Source of the DNA: Streptomyces lydicus
GTDB lineage: Bacteria > Actinomycetota > Actinomycetes > Streptomycetales > Streptomycetaceae
DNA length: 64,000 bases
Direction of reading: 5' to 3'
NCBI RefSeq assembly: GCF_004125265.1
Contig: NZ_RDTE01000003.1
Location: 7,626,001-7,690,000, forward strand
Below are positions 48,986-57,678 of the stretch, piece after piece; the stretch's first letter is position 1, and the number at the start of each line of letters is the position of its first letter. Under the pieces are notes generated by a model. The model saw only the letters and a list, made by a program, of their open reading frames with translations. It searched no databases and was not told the origin of the DNA. The position numbers and the translations under genes were made by a program.

Positions 48986-49978
48986 TCACGGCCGTACCTG
49001 GATCTTCCTCCCCTCGCCCGCCCGGAAGCGGGCCAGCGCCTCGGCGTACTGGTCCAGCGGGAGGCGGTCGCTGATGAAGACCTCCGGGTCCAGGGCGCCG
49101 GCCGCGAAGAGCTCCGCGGCGCGTTCATAGCTGTGCAGCACGGCCATCGAGCCGGTGATGGTGATCTCCTGGTTGTAGATCCGGTACGGCTCGATGGTGG
49201 CGCGCGCCGCGTAGTCGGCGACGCCGAACTGGAGGAAGGTGCCGCCCTTGCCGACCCGTCCCAGGGCGTCCTGGATGGCGCGTTCGTTCCCGGTGGCGTC
49301 GATGACCACGTCCCAGCCGCGCGGGCGGTCCAGCTCGTCGGCGGAACCCGCCGCGTTGCTGCAGCCCAGGGTGCGGGCGGTGGCGAGCCGGGCGGGGTTG
49401 ATGTCGACGACGTCGACCCCGGCCGCGCCGGTGCGCTTGGCGAGCTCCAGCATCATCAGGCCCATCGTGCCGGAGCCGTAGATGAGGACGTGGGTGCCCA
49501 GTTGCGCCGAGCGCAGGATGTCGTAGCCGCGCACGGCGCAGGACAGCGGCTCGATCAGGGCCGCGTCCTCGGTACGGACATGGTCGGGCAGCTTGACGCA
49601 GTTCGCGACCGGGGCGACCGCGAACTCGGCGGCGCCGCCCGCCGTGGTCACCCCGATGGCGGCCCATCGCTCACAGAGGTTGTTGCGGCCGATGCGGCAG
49701 TAGTGGCACTCGTGGCAGTAGAGGGAGGGGTCGACGGCCACCCGGTCGCCCTCGGCGAGTTCGGTGACCGCGCTGCCGGTCGCCACGACCGTACCCGCGA
49801 ACTCATGGCCCGGCACGACGGGCAGCGTGGGCGCGAACTCCCCCTGGAGGATGTGCAGATCGGTGCCGCACAGCCCGCAGGCGGCGACGGACACCACGAC
49901 CTCGCGGGGGCCGGGCGCCGGGTCCTCGACGGTGGTGACCTCGACCTTGCCGGGGGCGCTGATCACTGCGGCTTTCAT
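48986..49978 (-). CDS. Zinc-dependent polyol/alcohol dehydrogenase
   Basis: 330 residues of the medium-chain dehydrogenase family: catalytic zinc ligands Cys37 (CGLCGTDLH) and His-Glu in PGHEFAG, structural-zinc cysteines in YCHECHYCRIGRNNLC, nucleotide motif YGSGTMGLMMLELAK. The sequence resembles sorbitol/xylitol-type dehydrogenases. It is the last gene of the ABC operon and overlaps the permease stop by ATGA, so it should oxidise the sugar alcohol that the transporter imports. Both zinc sites are complete. Confidence 0.85.
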   Translation of the reverse strand: MKAAVISAPGKVEVTTVEDPAPGPREVVVSVAACGLCGTDLHILQGEFAPTLPVVPGHEFAGTVVATGSAVTELAEGDRVAVDPSLYCHECHYCRIGRNNLCERWAAIGVTTAGGAAEFAVAPVANCVKLPDHVRTEDAALIEPLSCAVRGYDILRSAQLGTHVLIYGSGTMGLMMLELAKRTGAAGVDVVDINPARLATARTLGCSNAAGSADELDRPRGWDVVIDATGNERAIQDALGRVGKGGTFLQFGVADYAARATIEPYRIYNQEITITGSMAVLHSYERAAELFAAGALDPEVFISDRLPLDQYAEALARFRAGEGRKIQVRP

Positions 49979-50853
49979 TTCACGGCTCCAAGCGACAGGC
50001 CCTGGACCAGTTTGTCCTGGGCGGCGAACCCGGCGATGAGCACCGGGAGGGAGATGACGGTGGCGGCGGCGCACACCTTGGCCAGGAACAGGCCCTGGCT
50101 GGTCACGAGTCCGGTCAGGAACACCGGCGCGGTACCGGCCACGACACCGGTCAGGACCCGGGCGAACAACAGCTCGTTCCAGCTGAAGATGAAGGAGATC
50201 AGGGCCGTCGCCGCGATCCCCGGCATGGCGACCGGCGCGACGATCCGGGTCAGGGTGGTGGCCAGCCCCGCCCCGTCGATGGAAGCCGCCTCCAGCATCT
50301 CCACCGGGACCTCGGCGAGGAACGAGCGCATCATCCACACCGCGATCGGCAGGTTCATCGAGGTGTAGAGGATGACCAGCAGCCAGATGCTGTCGAGCAT
50401 GCCGGTGTTCTGCGCGACGAGGTAGACCGGCAGCAGTCCGGCCACCAGCGGCAGCATCTTCGTGGAGAGGAAGAAGAAGAGGACATCGCTCCACTTGCGC
50501 ACCGGTTTGATGGCCAGCGCGTAGGCGGCGGGCACCGCCAGCAGCAGCACCAGCAGGGTGGAGACGACGGAGGCGGTCAGCGAGTTGACCAGCGGGGGCC
50601 AGGGGCTGACGCCGCTGCCCGTCGCCCCGAAGAACTCGCGGTAGCCGTGCAGGCTGATCCCGGCACCGACGCTCGGCGGGTTGGTCGCCGCGTCCGTCTC
50701 GCTGTGGAAGGAGGTCAGCACCATCCAGGCGACGGGCAGGAAGAAGGCGATGCCGCACAGCCAGGCCGCCAGGCCCAGCAGGCCGCCGGTGCGCCGCCGG
50801 CGCCGCGCGGCGGGGGATCCGGCGCGGCCGCGGACCGTGGACAGGGTGGTCAT
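49975..50853 (-). CDS. Carbohydrate ABC transporter permease (MalG-like)
   Basis: About 292 residues with six membrane segments. The EAA loop, which contacts the ATPase, is EAASIDGAGLATTLTRIVAPVAMPG in position and spacing. It pairs with the MalF-like permease immediately upstream (ATGA overlap) and with the dehydrogenase downstream (ATGA overlap). The start at the ATG 50853 is fixed by this overlap. Confidence 0.88.
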   Translation of the reverse strand: MTTLSTVRGRAGSPAARRRRRTGGLLGLAAWLCGIAFFLPVAWMVLTSFHSETDAATNPPSVGAGISLHGYREFFGATGSGVSPWPPLVNSLTASVVSTLLVLLLAVPAAYALAIKPVRKWSDVLFFFLSTKMLPLVAGLLPVYLVAQNTGMLDSIWLLVILYTSMNLPIAVWMMRSFLAEVPVEMLEAASIDGAGLATTLTRIVAPVAMPGIAATALISFIFSWNELLFARVLTGVVAGTAPVFLTGLVTSQGLFLAKVCAAATVISLPVLIAGFAAQDKLVQGLSLGAVK

Positions 50854-51833
50854 GACGTGACCTCCTCGCGCAGCAGGGACGACACGGTGCGCAGTGCGAA
50901 GGTCGCCACCAGCAGCGAACACAGCACCACCACCACGCCCTGCGCGGACGCCCGTCCGTAGTCGTGGGACTGGTAGACGGTCTGGTAGATGGTGTACGGA
51001 AGGTTGGCGGTGCCCAGGCCGCCGGACGTGATGGTGAACACCGCGTCGAAGTTCTGCACCACGTACACCGTGCCCAGCAGCGCGGCCAGTTCGAGGTAGC
51101 GGCGCAGATGCGGCAGGGTCAGATAGCGGAAGATGTCCCAGGCCGAGGCGCCGTCCATCCGGGCCGCCTCGACGGCGTCCGACGCCCGGCTCTGCAGCCC
51201 GGCCAGCAGGATCAGCATCATGAACGGCGTCCACTGCCAGATCAGCGACGCCTCCACCGCGGCCAGCGGCGAGTCGGTCATCCAGTCCGGCTGCGGCGGA
51301 TGTTCGCTGCCGAAGAGCCGCCATATCCAGGTCAGCGAACCGTTGAGCAGCCCGTACGAGGCGTTGTACAGCGCATGCTTCCACAGCAGCGCGGAGGCGA
51401 CCGGCACGACGAGGAACGGCGTGATCAGAAGGGTGCGGACGATGCCGCGCCCACGGAAGCCGCGGTCGAGCAGCAGCGCAAGACCGAGCCCGAGCAGCAG
51501 GCTGACCAGCACCACGGTCACGGTCAGCAGCACCGTCGTACCCACGGAGGCCCGCATCGCCGGGTCGGTGAACACGGAGCGGTAGTTGTCGAGCGCGGCG
51601 AAGCCGCGGTTGTCGGGGGCCAGCGCGTTCCAGCGGGTGAAGGAGAGCACCACCGTGGCCAGGAACGGGAGTTGGGTGACGACGACGAGGAAGACCAGCG
51701 CGGGGAGGAGGGGCGCGCGGCGGGCCCAGTTCTTGGCCCGCTCGGTGCGGCGGGCGCGGGCGTCCGTACCGCCGGCGCGGAGGGCGACGGGCGCGGGGGC
51801 CGCGGGGGCCGGTTCAGTGGTGCGTGTAGGCAT
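50850..51833 (-). CDS. Carbohydrate ABC transporter permease (MalF-like)
   Basis: About 327 residues, six membrane helices, with the EAA loop region EAARMDGASAWDIFRYLTLP. The N-terminal 45 residues are Ala/Pro/Arg-rich and cytoplasmic. Its start codon lies inside the 3' end of the binding-protein gene (20-bp overlap). The first Met (51851) is less likely than that at 51833. Confidence 0.88.
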   Translation of the reverse strand: MPTRTTEPAPAAPAPVALRAGGTDARARRTERAKNWARRAPLLPALVFLVVVTQLPFLATVVLSFTRWNALAPDNRGFAALDNYRSVFTDPAMRASVGTTVLLTVTVVLVSLLLGLGLALLLDRGFRGRGIVRTLLITPFLVVPVASALLWKHALYNASYGLLNGSLTWIWRLFGSEHPPQPDWMTDSPLAAVEASLIWQWTPFMMLILLAGLQSRASDAVEAARMDGASAWDIFRYLTLPHLRRYLELAALLGTVYVVQNFDAVFTITSGGLGTANLPYTIYQTVYQSHDYGRASAQGVVVVLCSLLVATFALRTVSSLLREEVTS

Positions 51834-53193
51834 CGGACACCTCCTGCGCAAGCCGCCGGCTCTTCTTCAGGGCCTCCGGCACGCTCTGCTTGCCGGCGAC
51901 GGCCGCACTGATCTCGGTCGAGACCTTGGTCCCCAGGTCGGCGAACTCGGGGATGCCGACGAACTGGATCCCGGGGGCCGGCCGCGGCTGTACGCCGGGA
52001 TCGCCGGGCCGGGCCGAGTTGATCGCCCCCTCGGTCGGGCCGGCGAACGCCCCGGCCGCCTTGGCGTATGCGGGGTTGCGGTAGAGCGAGGCCCGCTTGC
52101 CGCCGGGCACCCTCGACCAGCCCAGTTCGCGGCCCACCAGCCGCTCGTAGCCCTTGCCCGAGGCCCAGCGGACGAACCGCCAGGCCGCGTCCTGGTGCGT
52201 ACTGGCCTTCTGCACGCCCCAGGCCCAGGTGAAGAGCCAGCCCGCCGCACGGGTCCGCTCCACCGGCGCCGGTGCGTAGCCGACCTTGCCCGCGATCTTG
52301 GAGTCGCCGCTCTCCAGCGACCCGGCGCCGGCCGTCGCGTCGTACCACATGGCGACCTTGCCCTGCTGCATGTCGTTGAGGCACTCGGTGTAGCCGGCCT
52401 GCGGGGCGCCCGCCTGGCCGTGTCGGCGCACCAGATCGACGTAGAACTTGGTGGCCTTGGTGAACTCGGGGCTGTCGACCCGCTGCTGCCAGTCCTTGTC
52501 GAACCAGGTGCCGCCGAAGGTGTTGACGACGGTGGTCAGCGGGGCCGCCAGCTGGCCCCAGCCGGGCTGGCCGCGCAGACAGATGCCCTTCAGCCCCTTG
52601 CGGGAGCCGTCCAGCTTGGCGGCGAGCGCGGCGACCTGGTGCCAGGTGGGCCGGGCGGGCATTTTCAGCCCGGCGGCCTTGAGCAGGTCCTTGCGGTACA
52701 TCAGGAAGGACGACTCGCCGTAGAAGGGCTCCGCGTAGACCTTGCCGTCGGCGGCGGTGAGGGAGGACCGGACCGGCTTCAGGATGTCGCCCTGGTCGAA
52801 GCCGCGGTCCTTGGCGGCCCGTTCGCCGAGCGGGGCGAGCCAGCCGTTGCGGGCGTAGATGGGCGTCTCGTAGTTGCTGACGCTGGCCACGTCGTACTGC
52901 CCGGCCTGGCTGGAGAAGTCCTGGCTCATCTTGTCGCGCAGATCGTCCTCCGGCAGCACGGTGAAGTGGACCTTGATGCCGGTCTCCTTGGTGAAGTGCT
53001 CGGCGGTGAGCCGCTGCAGATCCACCATCTGCGGGTTGTTGACCATCAGGACGTTGATGGTGTGACGGCTGTCGTTGCCCGCGTCGCCGGCGCCGCGGTA
53101 GCAGCCGGTGGCGGACACCGCCAGGGCGACGGCGAGGGCGGTCAGCGCTGGGGAGCGGCCGCCGCGGCCTGGTCCGGGGGATCTTGCTCTCAC
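51814..53193 (-). CDS. Extracellular sugar/polyol-binding lipoprotein
   Basis: About 459 residues. The signal ends in a lipobox VSATGC (Cys about 31). The mature protein is a type 1 substrate-binding fold: INVLMVNNPQM, FTKETGIKVHFTVLPEDDLRDK, AEPFYGESSFLMYRKDLL and WLFTWAWGVQ. The NNPQM opening and the neighbouring polyol dehydrogenase suggest mannitol, sorbitol or a related alditol. The GTG start follows AAAGG. First structural gene of the operon. Confidence 0.87.
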   Translation of the reverse strand: MRARSPGPGRGGRSPALTALAVALAVSATGCYRGAGDAGNDSRHTINVLMVNNPQMVDLQRLTAEHFTKETGIKVHFTVLPEDDLRDKMSQDFSSQAGQYDVASVSNYETPIYARNGWLAPLGERAAKDRGFDQGDILKPVRSSLTAADGKVYAEPFYGESSFLMYRKDLLKAAGLKMPARPTWHQVAALAAKLDGSRKGLKGICLRGQPGWGQLAAPLTTVVNTFGGTWFDKDWQQRVDSPEFTKATKFYVDLVRRHGQAGAPQAGYTECLNDMQQGKVAMWYDATAGAGSLESGDSKIAGKVGYAPAPVERTRAAGWLFTWAWGVQKASTHQDAAWRFVRWASGKGYERLVGRELGWSRVPGGKRASLYRNPAYAKAAGAFAGPTEGAINSARPGDPGVQPRPAPGIQFVGIPEFADLGTKVSTEISAAVAGKQSVPEALKKSRRLAQEVSDAYTHH

Positions 53194-53352
53194 GGATCGT
53201 GCCTTTCTGGGGAACGGGGACGAGGGGGCGTACGACGCCGTCCTGCGGGTACGCCGGGGAGCCGTCCGTCGGCCGGGGTGGCCGTCGGCGGTCAGCTGTG
53301 GGGGATGTGGAGTGCCGGGCTGCGGGGACCGGATGTCCCGGCCCCGTCCCGG

Positions 53353-54114
53353 TCAGACCCGGAGCACCTGTGGCCCCAGGAGCGAATAGCGATGTGCCTC
53401 CGGCGCGGACAGCCCCGCGTCGGTGACGATCGCGTCAAAGTCACGCACCTCGGCGAACCGGCAGAAGCTGCTGGCGCCGAACTTGCTGTGCACGCCGACC
53501 AGCACCCGCCGCCGGGAGGAGCGGACGGCCTGCTCCTTCACCTCCGCCACCGCCGGGTCCGGGGTGGTCAGGCCGTGCTCCCGGGAGATGCCGTTCGCCC
53601 CCAGGATCGCCAGGTCGATCACGAACCGGGCGAGCATGTCCCGGGCCCAGGACCCGACCGTCGCCTGGGTCCCGGAGCGCACCCGCCCGCCGGCCAGCAG
53701 GACGGTGGTCGACTCGGACGCCGCGACCAGCGACGCGGTGCGCAGCGACGCGGTGATCACGGTCAGCGGACGGTCGGCGGGCAGCAGCGTGGCGACCAGC
53801 TCGGGGGTGTAGCCCTCGTCGACGAATACCGTCTCGGCCTCGCCCACCAGTGCGGCGGCGGCCGCCGCGATCCGGCGTTTCTCCTCCACCTGCTGGGTCT
53901 CCCGCCGGGCCAGTGTGGTCTCGAAGCCGGCGCTCTCGACCGGATAGGCCGCTCCGTGCGTCCGCCGGACCAGGCCCCGGCGCTCCAGCTCGCTCAGATC
54001 GCGCCGTACGGTCTCGCGGGCGACCCCGAACTCCGCCGCGGCATCGGCGACCTCGATCCGGCCGGACTGCCGGGCGAGCGCGAGGATGCGGTGCTGGCGT
54101 TCCTCAGCCCTCAT
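53353..54114 (-). CDS. DeoR/GlpR family regulator of the polyol operon
   Basis: 253 residues: DeoR helix-turn-helix (RHQRILALARQSGRIEV-like start, then GVARETVRRDLSELERRGLV at about 30-49) and a sugar-phosphate sensor domain with VFVDEGYTPELVA, LLAGGRVR, ILGANGIS and VGVHSKFG. It is encoded directly upstream of the ABC operon and most likely represses it. The ATG follows CAGGAG. A TATAAA hexamer at 54242-54247 on the minus strand could be its -10, flanked by an 8-bp inverted repeat. Confidence 0.87.
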   Translation of the reverse strand: MRAEERQHRILALARQSGRIEVADAAAEFGVARETVRRDLSELERRGLVRRTHGAAYPVESAGFETTLARRETQQVEEKRRIAAAAAALVGEAETVFVDEGYTPELVATLLPADRPLTVITASLRTASLVAASESTTVLLAGGRVRSGTQATVGSWARDMLARFVIDLAILGANGISREHGLTTPDPAVAEVKEQAVRSSRRRVLVGVHSKFGASSFCRFAEVRDFDAIVTDAGLSAPEAHRYSLLGPQVLRV

Positions 54115-54129
54115 GGCTCACTCCTGCCC

Positions 54130-54180
54130 GAATTCTGACTGCTGCCGAATTCTGACTGTTGCCGGATTCTGACTGCTTCC
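54130..54180. repeat. 17-bp tandem repeat upstream of the DeoR gene
   Basis: Three copies of GAATTCTGACTGCTGCC (period 17; 1-3 changes) followed by two degenerate ones to about 54204, within the leader of the DeoR gene. GAATTC-like AT bases stand out against the GC-rich surroundings. Confidence 0.8.
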
Positions 54181-54236
54181 GGATCTGGCGGTTTCCGGAT
54201 TCCGTTCGGTCACGGGGCTGCCCGTTTCCGCCCGCA

Positions 54237-54294
54237 TCAGGTTTATAGCAACCGGAGAGGTGCGAAAGGCTGCCCGTAGCAGCGGAAAACCTGA
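54237..54294. promoter_or_regulatory. Inverted repeat around the DeoR-gene promoter
   Basis: TCAGGTTT (54237-54244) and its exact complement AAACCTGA (54287-54294) are 50 bp apart and flank TATAAA (54242-54247, minus strand). DeoR-family repressors often bind paired sites; this is a candidate operator pair. Confidence 0.4.
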
Positions 54295-54470
54295 CCGTTT
54301 TTGTCCGCCTGCGGGCGCTGTCACCTTGGTCACCTGCACGAACGGGTGCCCGTAACGGCCTGGCAGCGGGTCCGTACGGGCCTCAGGGGCCGGGGAGTGC
54401 GGGGCGGCCCGTTGTGCGCCGGAGGGCCGCAGCGGTGGTGCCGCGGACCACGGCGCTTAGTCTGGACGGC

Positions 54471-54893
54471 ATGAGCTCGGAGATGCGGTCGTTGGCGGTC
54501 ACTGCGATCGTGCAGGCGGAGGAGTGCGCCGTCCTGCGCGTCAGTGGAGACCTCGACCTCCGTACCGAGCAGGCGTTCCTCGCCGAGGCACGCTCGGTGG
54601 TGTCGGCCGGGCACCGCTTCCTGGTGCTCGATCTGACCGCGCTGCGCTTCTGCGACTCCCGCGGGCTGAGCTGCCTGCTCGCCCTGGAGTGGCTGTGCCG
54701 GCGCCTGGAGGGCAGGCTGCTGCTGGCTTCGCTCGGGGTGCGGATGCTGCGTCTGCTGGTCGGCACCCAGTCCCTCAGTGTCTTCTCGTGCTTTCCCACC
54801 GTCGGCCATGCGCTGGCCACGGTTCCCGATGCCAGCCGCCCGGAGTGGCCGCCGGTGGCGGAGGAGCCGAAGGAGGGGCCGGCCGACGCATGA
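54471..54893 (+). CDS. STAS-domain anti-sigma factor antagonist
   Basis: 140 residues: strand CAVLRVSGDLDLRTE, then FLVLDLTALRFCDSRGLSCLL with the phosphorylatable serine Ser63 in DSRG, and LLLASLGVRMLRLL. It is a stand-alone STAS protein of the RsbV type that would bind an RsbW-like kinase when unphosphorylated. The leader is short or absent (TAGTCT just before the ATG). The sigma-factor pair next to it is on the opposite strand; a functional link is possible but unproven. Confidence 0.83.
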   Translation: MSSEMRSLAVTAIVQAEECAVLRVSGDLDLRTEQAFLAEARSVVSAGHRFLVLDLTALRFCDSRGLSCLLALEWLCRRLEGRLLLASLGVRMLRLLVGTQSLSVFSCFPTVGHALATVPDASRPEWPPVAEEPKEGPADA

Positions 54894-54972
54894 GACCGTC
54901 GGCCGTCGGCGGACCGGCGGCACGGCGTCGCTGTCCGGTGGCGCGGTGTCGCTGCCCGGTGGCGTGGTGCCG

Positions 54973-55725
54973 CTACTGGGCCCGGCCGAGGTCCCGGACG
55001 AGCGTGGGGGAGGGGCGGGGGATCTCACCGAAATCCTCGTCGTCGCTGTCCACCACGAGCCGGTTGATCACATTCTCCAGGGCGCTCGGCAGGGTCGGGG
55101 CGAGCCCGCTGTGCCACTGGACGAGAAGGTTGTGCCGGGCCGCGTCCGGCAGCAGCTGCTTCTCGTCGAACGCGGCCGCCGCCCCGCGCTCCTCGTCGGG
55201 CGCGTGCGCGGCCTGTTCGCGCCAGTAGGAGGCGTCGCGGTACTCACCGTTGCGGCGGTGGGAGAGGTACAGACAGTAGGCGGCGGTCCGGCTCCCGGCG
55301 CCGGCGCCGAAGTGCCACCAGAAGTGGGCCGCGTCCTGGCGGCCGGAGATGTGCAGCAGACAGGCGAAGACCAGTGCGCCCTCGGGGTCGATGTGGTGGT
55401 CGTTGACCAGCCGTTCCAGGCTCGCCGCGGCCGCCGCCGCATTGACGACCAGCGCACAGGCCAGCTGGAGCTCATGGGTGGCCTCGTCACGGGCGCTGGC
55501 GTAGGTGCTGGGCGCGCCCTGGCCGGCCCGGACCGGCCGCCCGGGCGTCGGCGGACCCTCCGGCGCCGCTGCCGCCGTCCGCAGGCAGGCGTCGAGACCG
55601 CCGGGCCCCCCCGCGTCATCGAGCTCCCCCAGCCGTGCCGGACCGTCGGGACCGGATACCGCCGCGGCGGCGCCGAGCAGCGTCTCGACGGTTTCCCGGC
55701 GGCCCGCGGGGCGGATGTGCGACAT
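54973..55725 (-). CDS. Helical protein coupled to the sigma factor, unknown function
   Basis: 250 residues. Residues 1-75 are low complexity (Ala/Gly/Pro/Asp). The rest is helical: ATHELQLACALVVNAAAAAASLERLV, ALVFACLLHISGRQDAAHFWWHF, AAYCLYLSHRRNGEYRDASYW and LLPDAARHNLLVQW. The order suggests TPR-like helical hairpins rather than a zinc anti-sigma domain: no HxxxCxxC is present and there is no membrane helix. It begins two bases after the sigma-factor stop, with GGGGGAA, so both are translated together and a regulatory partnership is likely. Confidence 0.65.
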   Translation of the reverse strand: MSHIRPAGRRETVETLLGAAAAVSGPDGPARLGELDDAGGPGGLDACLRTAAAAPEGPPTPGRPVRAGQGAPSTYASARDEATHELQLACALVVNAAAAAASLERLVNDHHIDPEGALVFACLLHISGRQDAAHFWWHFGAGAGSRTAAYCLYLSHRRNGEYRDASYWREQAAHAPDEERGAAAAFDEKQLLPDAARHNLLVQWHSGLAPTLPSALENVINRLVVDSDDEDFGEIPRPSPTLVRDLGRAQ

Positions 55726-55727
55726 GG

Positions 55728-56372
55728 TCAGTTCCCCCTGGAATATCCCTGGTCGATACCGAGCGCGGCGGCGAGCTTGCGCTTGCCGCGGCTTGCGTAG
55801 GAGCGGACGGTGACTTCGTCGACGCCGAGCAAGGAGCCGATCTGTGCATCGCTGTACCCGATGACATGGCGCAGCACGATCACATCGCACTGCCGCTCCG
55901 GCAGCCGGGCGATGGCCGCATACAGTCCCAACTGGCTCTCCAGCATGGCGAACTGCTGCTGGCATTCGCGCAGCAGTGCGTGGGTGACGACGGCGAACGC
56001 GGCGGTCTCGGTCAGGGCGGTGGGCTGCTGGTGGTCGTACAGCCACTCCACCACCCGTTCCTTGAGGATCGACCAGGCGTACGCCTCCACCGACGCCTGC
56101 CGCAGCGCATGCGGCCACAGCCGGCCGAGCCGGCCGTATGCCGCCCGGGTCACTTCACGGGCCGCGGCCTCGCTGCCGGTGTGCAGATAGGCGTACGTCA
56201 GCCATTTGCGTGCGTGCGTGGCCAGGAAGGCCTCGAAGGTGATCGAGAGCTGCCGGTCGAACGGGTCCGGCGCGATGTCCGGGAGCGAACTGCGGGGGAG
56301 CGCAGCTAACTCCGCGGTATGGACATGCGCCGGAGCGCACGCCGGTCGCAGTCGGTCCCGGTCTGCGCTCAC
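55728..56372 (-). CDS. ECF-like sigma-70 family factor
   Basis: About 214 residues. Region 2 is recognisable at about 40-105 (FEAFLATHARKWLTYAYLHTG, AYAWSILKERV); region 4 at about 150-205 (IARLPERQCDVIVLRHVIGYSDAQIGSLLG, EVTVRSYASRGKRKL). It would direct RNA polymerase to specific promoters. The N-terminus is longer than in minimal ECF factors. The GTG at 56372 has GAGGA upstream. The divergent methyltransferase gene lies 339 bases away. Confidence 0.82.
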   Translation of the reverse strand: MSADRDRLRPACAPAHVHTAELAALPRSSLPDIAPDPFDRQLSITFEAFLATHARKWLTYAYLHTGSEAAAREVTRAAYGRLGRLWPHALRQASVEAYAWSILKERVVEWLYDHQQPTALTETAAFAVVTHALLRECQQQFAMLESQLGLYAAIARLPERQCDVIVLRHVIGYSDAQIGSLLGVDEVTVRSYASRGKRKLAAALGIDQGYSRGN

Positions 56373-56513
56373 GGGCAGTCCTCGTTCCGTTTCGCCGTGC
56401 ACCGAGCCGGACGCCCAAGCGCCGCCGGCCGCGGGAGGGTGGTTGGCCCTCACCCTCCAATGAACCGGAAAGTGCGGTCCTTTGTGGCATCGGCCGGGCA
56501 AAAATCTGCCGCT

Positions 56514-56533
56514 GCGTATTCATATGACTACGC
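56514..56533. promoter_or_regulatory. 20-bp palindrome between the sigma factor and methyltransferase genes
   Basis: GCGTATTCATATGACTACGC is symmetric except for one pair (9 of 10). It is centred in the divergent gap (56373-56711), 142 bases from the sigma-factor start and 179 from the methyltransferase start, in an AT-richer block. A dimeric regulator site is the simplest reading. Nothing else is visible in the gap. Confidence 0.5.
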
Positions 56534-56711
56534 GTGACCGTGGCATGTGACGGCCGGCGGCGCCGGCCGGGCCGCACGTCAGGAAGCCGCCGGGTGTGCC
56601 CCGGCATGATCCGGCACGTACGGGGCAGGGCTCCAACAGCCGGGCCCACAGCGGCGGTTGGAGCGTCGCCCGGAGCCCTTGGGGGGCCACGGAACGCCGA
56701 GGAGGCGCGCC

Positions 56712-57563
56712 GTGACGGATGCCGTACTGGGAAGGCAGCAGACGATGAGCGAGCACGGATCCGTGGTGGATCTTCAGCTGGACCGGGCCCATTCGTCCCG
56801 GATCTATGACTACTTCCTGGGCGGCAAGACCAACTTCCTGGCCGACCGGATGGCCGCCGGGGAGGTGCTGAGCGCCTTCCCCGCCGCGCTGGTCGCCGCC
56901 CGCATCAACCGCGAGTTCATGCACCGCACCACCCGCGTCCTCGCCGCATCCGGTATGCGGCAGTTCCTCGACATCGGCACCGGCATCCCCACCCCGCCGA
57001 ACCTCCACGAGGTCGCCCAGGGCATCGCCGCCGACGCCCGGGTCGTCTACACCGACAACGACCCGATCGTCCTCGCGCACGCGGCGGCCCTCCTGCTCAG
57101 CACCCCCGAGGGACGCACCGCCTATGTCCAGGCCGATGTCACCGACCCGGCCGGCATCCTCAAGGCGCCCCAGCTCCTCGACACCCTCGACCTGAACCGT
57201 CCGGTCGCGCTCAGCCTGAACGCCCTGATGCACTTCGTCCCGGACGACGGCCGGGACCACGCCCACACCATCGTCGAGACGCTGAAGGCCGCGCTTCCGT
57301 CCGGCAGCACGCTCGCCATGAGTCATGCGACGGCGGACTTCGCCCCCGGGGCGATGGGCAAGATCATCAAGATCTACGGCGCCGCGGGCACCCGGCTCCA
57401 GTTCCGCTCCCGCGCCGCCTTCCTGCGCTTCTTCGACGGCTGGGAGCTGCTGGAACCGGGCGTCACCCTCTCCCACCAGTGGCGCCCCGACCGCCCCGAG
57501 GACGCCACCCATGTCACCGACACGGAGGCGGCCTGCTACGCGGGCGTCGCCCGCAAACCCTGA
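56712..57563 (+). CDS. SAM-dependent methyltransferase, DUF574-like
   Basis: About 283 residues. Conserved features: RAHSSRIYDYFLGGKTNF near the start, NREFMHRTTRVLA, SAM site FLDIGTGIPTPPNLHEVA, VVYTDNDPIVLAHAAALL, and the LMHFVPD segment. This family is greatly expanded in streptomycetes; the substrates are mostly unknown. The GTG at 56712 has a canonical AGGAGG six bases upstream; an ATG at 56745 is an alternative. It converges on the GH5 gene. Confidence 0.88.
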   Translation: MTDAVLGRQQTMSEHGSVVDLQLDRAHSSRIYDYFLGGKTNFLADRMAAGEVLSAFPAALVAARINREFMHRTTRVLAASGMRQFLDIGTGIPTPPNLHEVAQGIAADARVVYTDNDPIVLAHAAALLLSTPEGRTAYVQADVTDPAGILKAPQLLDTLDLNRPVALSLNALMHFVPDDGRDHAHTIVETLKAALPSGSTLAMSHATADFAPGAMGKIIKIYGAAGTRLQFRSRAAFLRFFDGWELLEPGVTLSHQWRPDRPEDATHVTDTEAACYAGVARKP

Positions 57564-57579
57564 ACCCGCGGGAGCGGGT
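57564..57579 (+). terminator. Short hairpin after the methyltransferase gene
   Basis: ACCCGC-GGGA-GCGGGT, a 6-bp stem with a tetraloop starting one base after the stop codon. Weak but well placed; no U-tract. Confidence 0.4.
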
Positions 57580-57678
57580 GGCCCGGTGACCTGCACGGCC
57601 CGAACGGTGATCGCGCACCGCGGCGCGCACTGCCGCGAGGGATGGTGTGATCCCCGCAGTGCGAGGGTCACGACCGGG

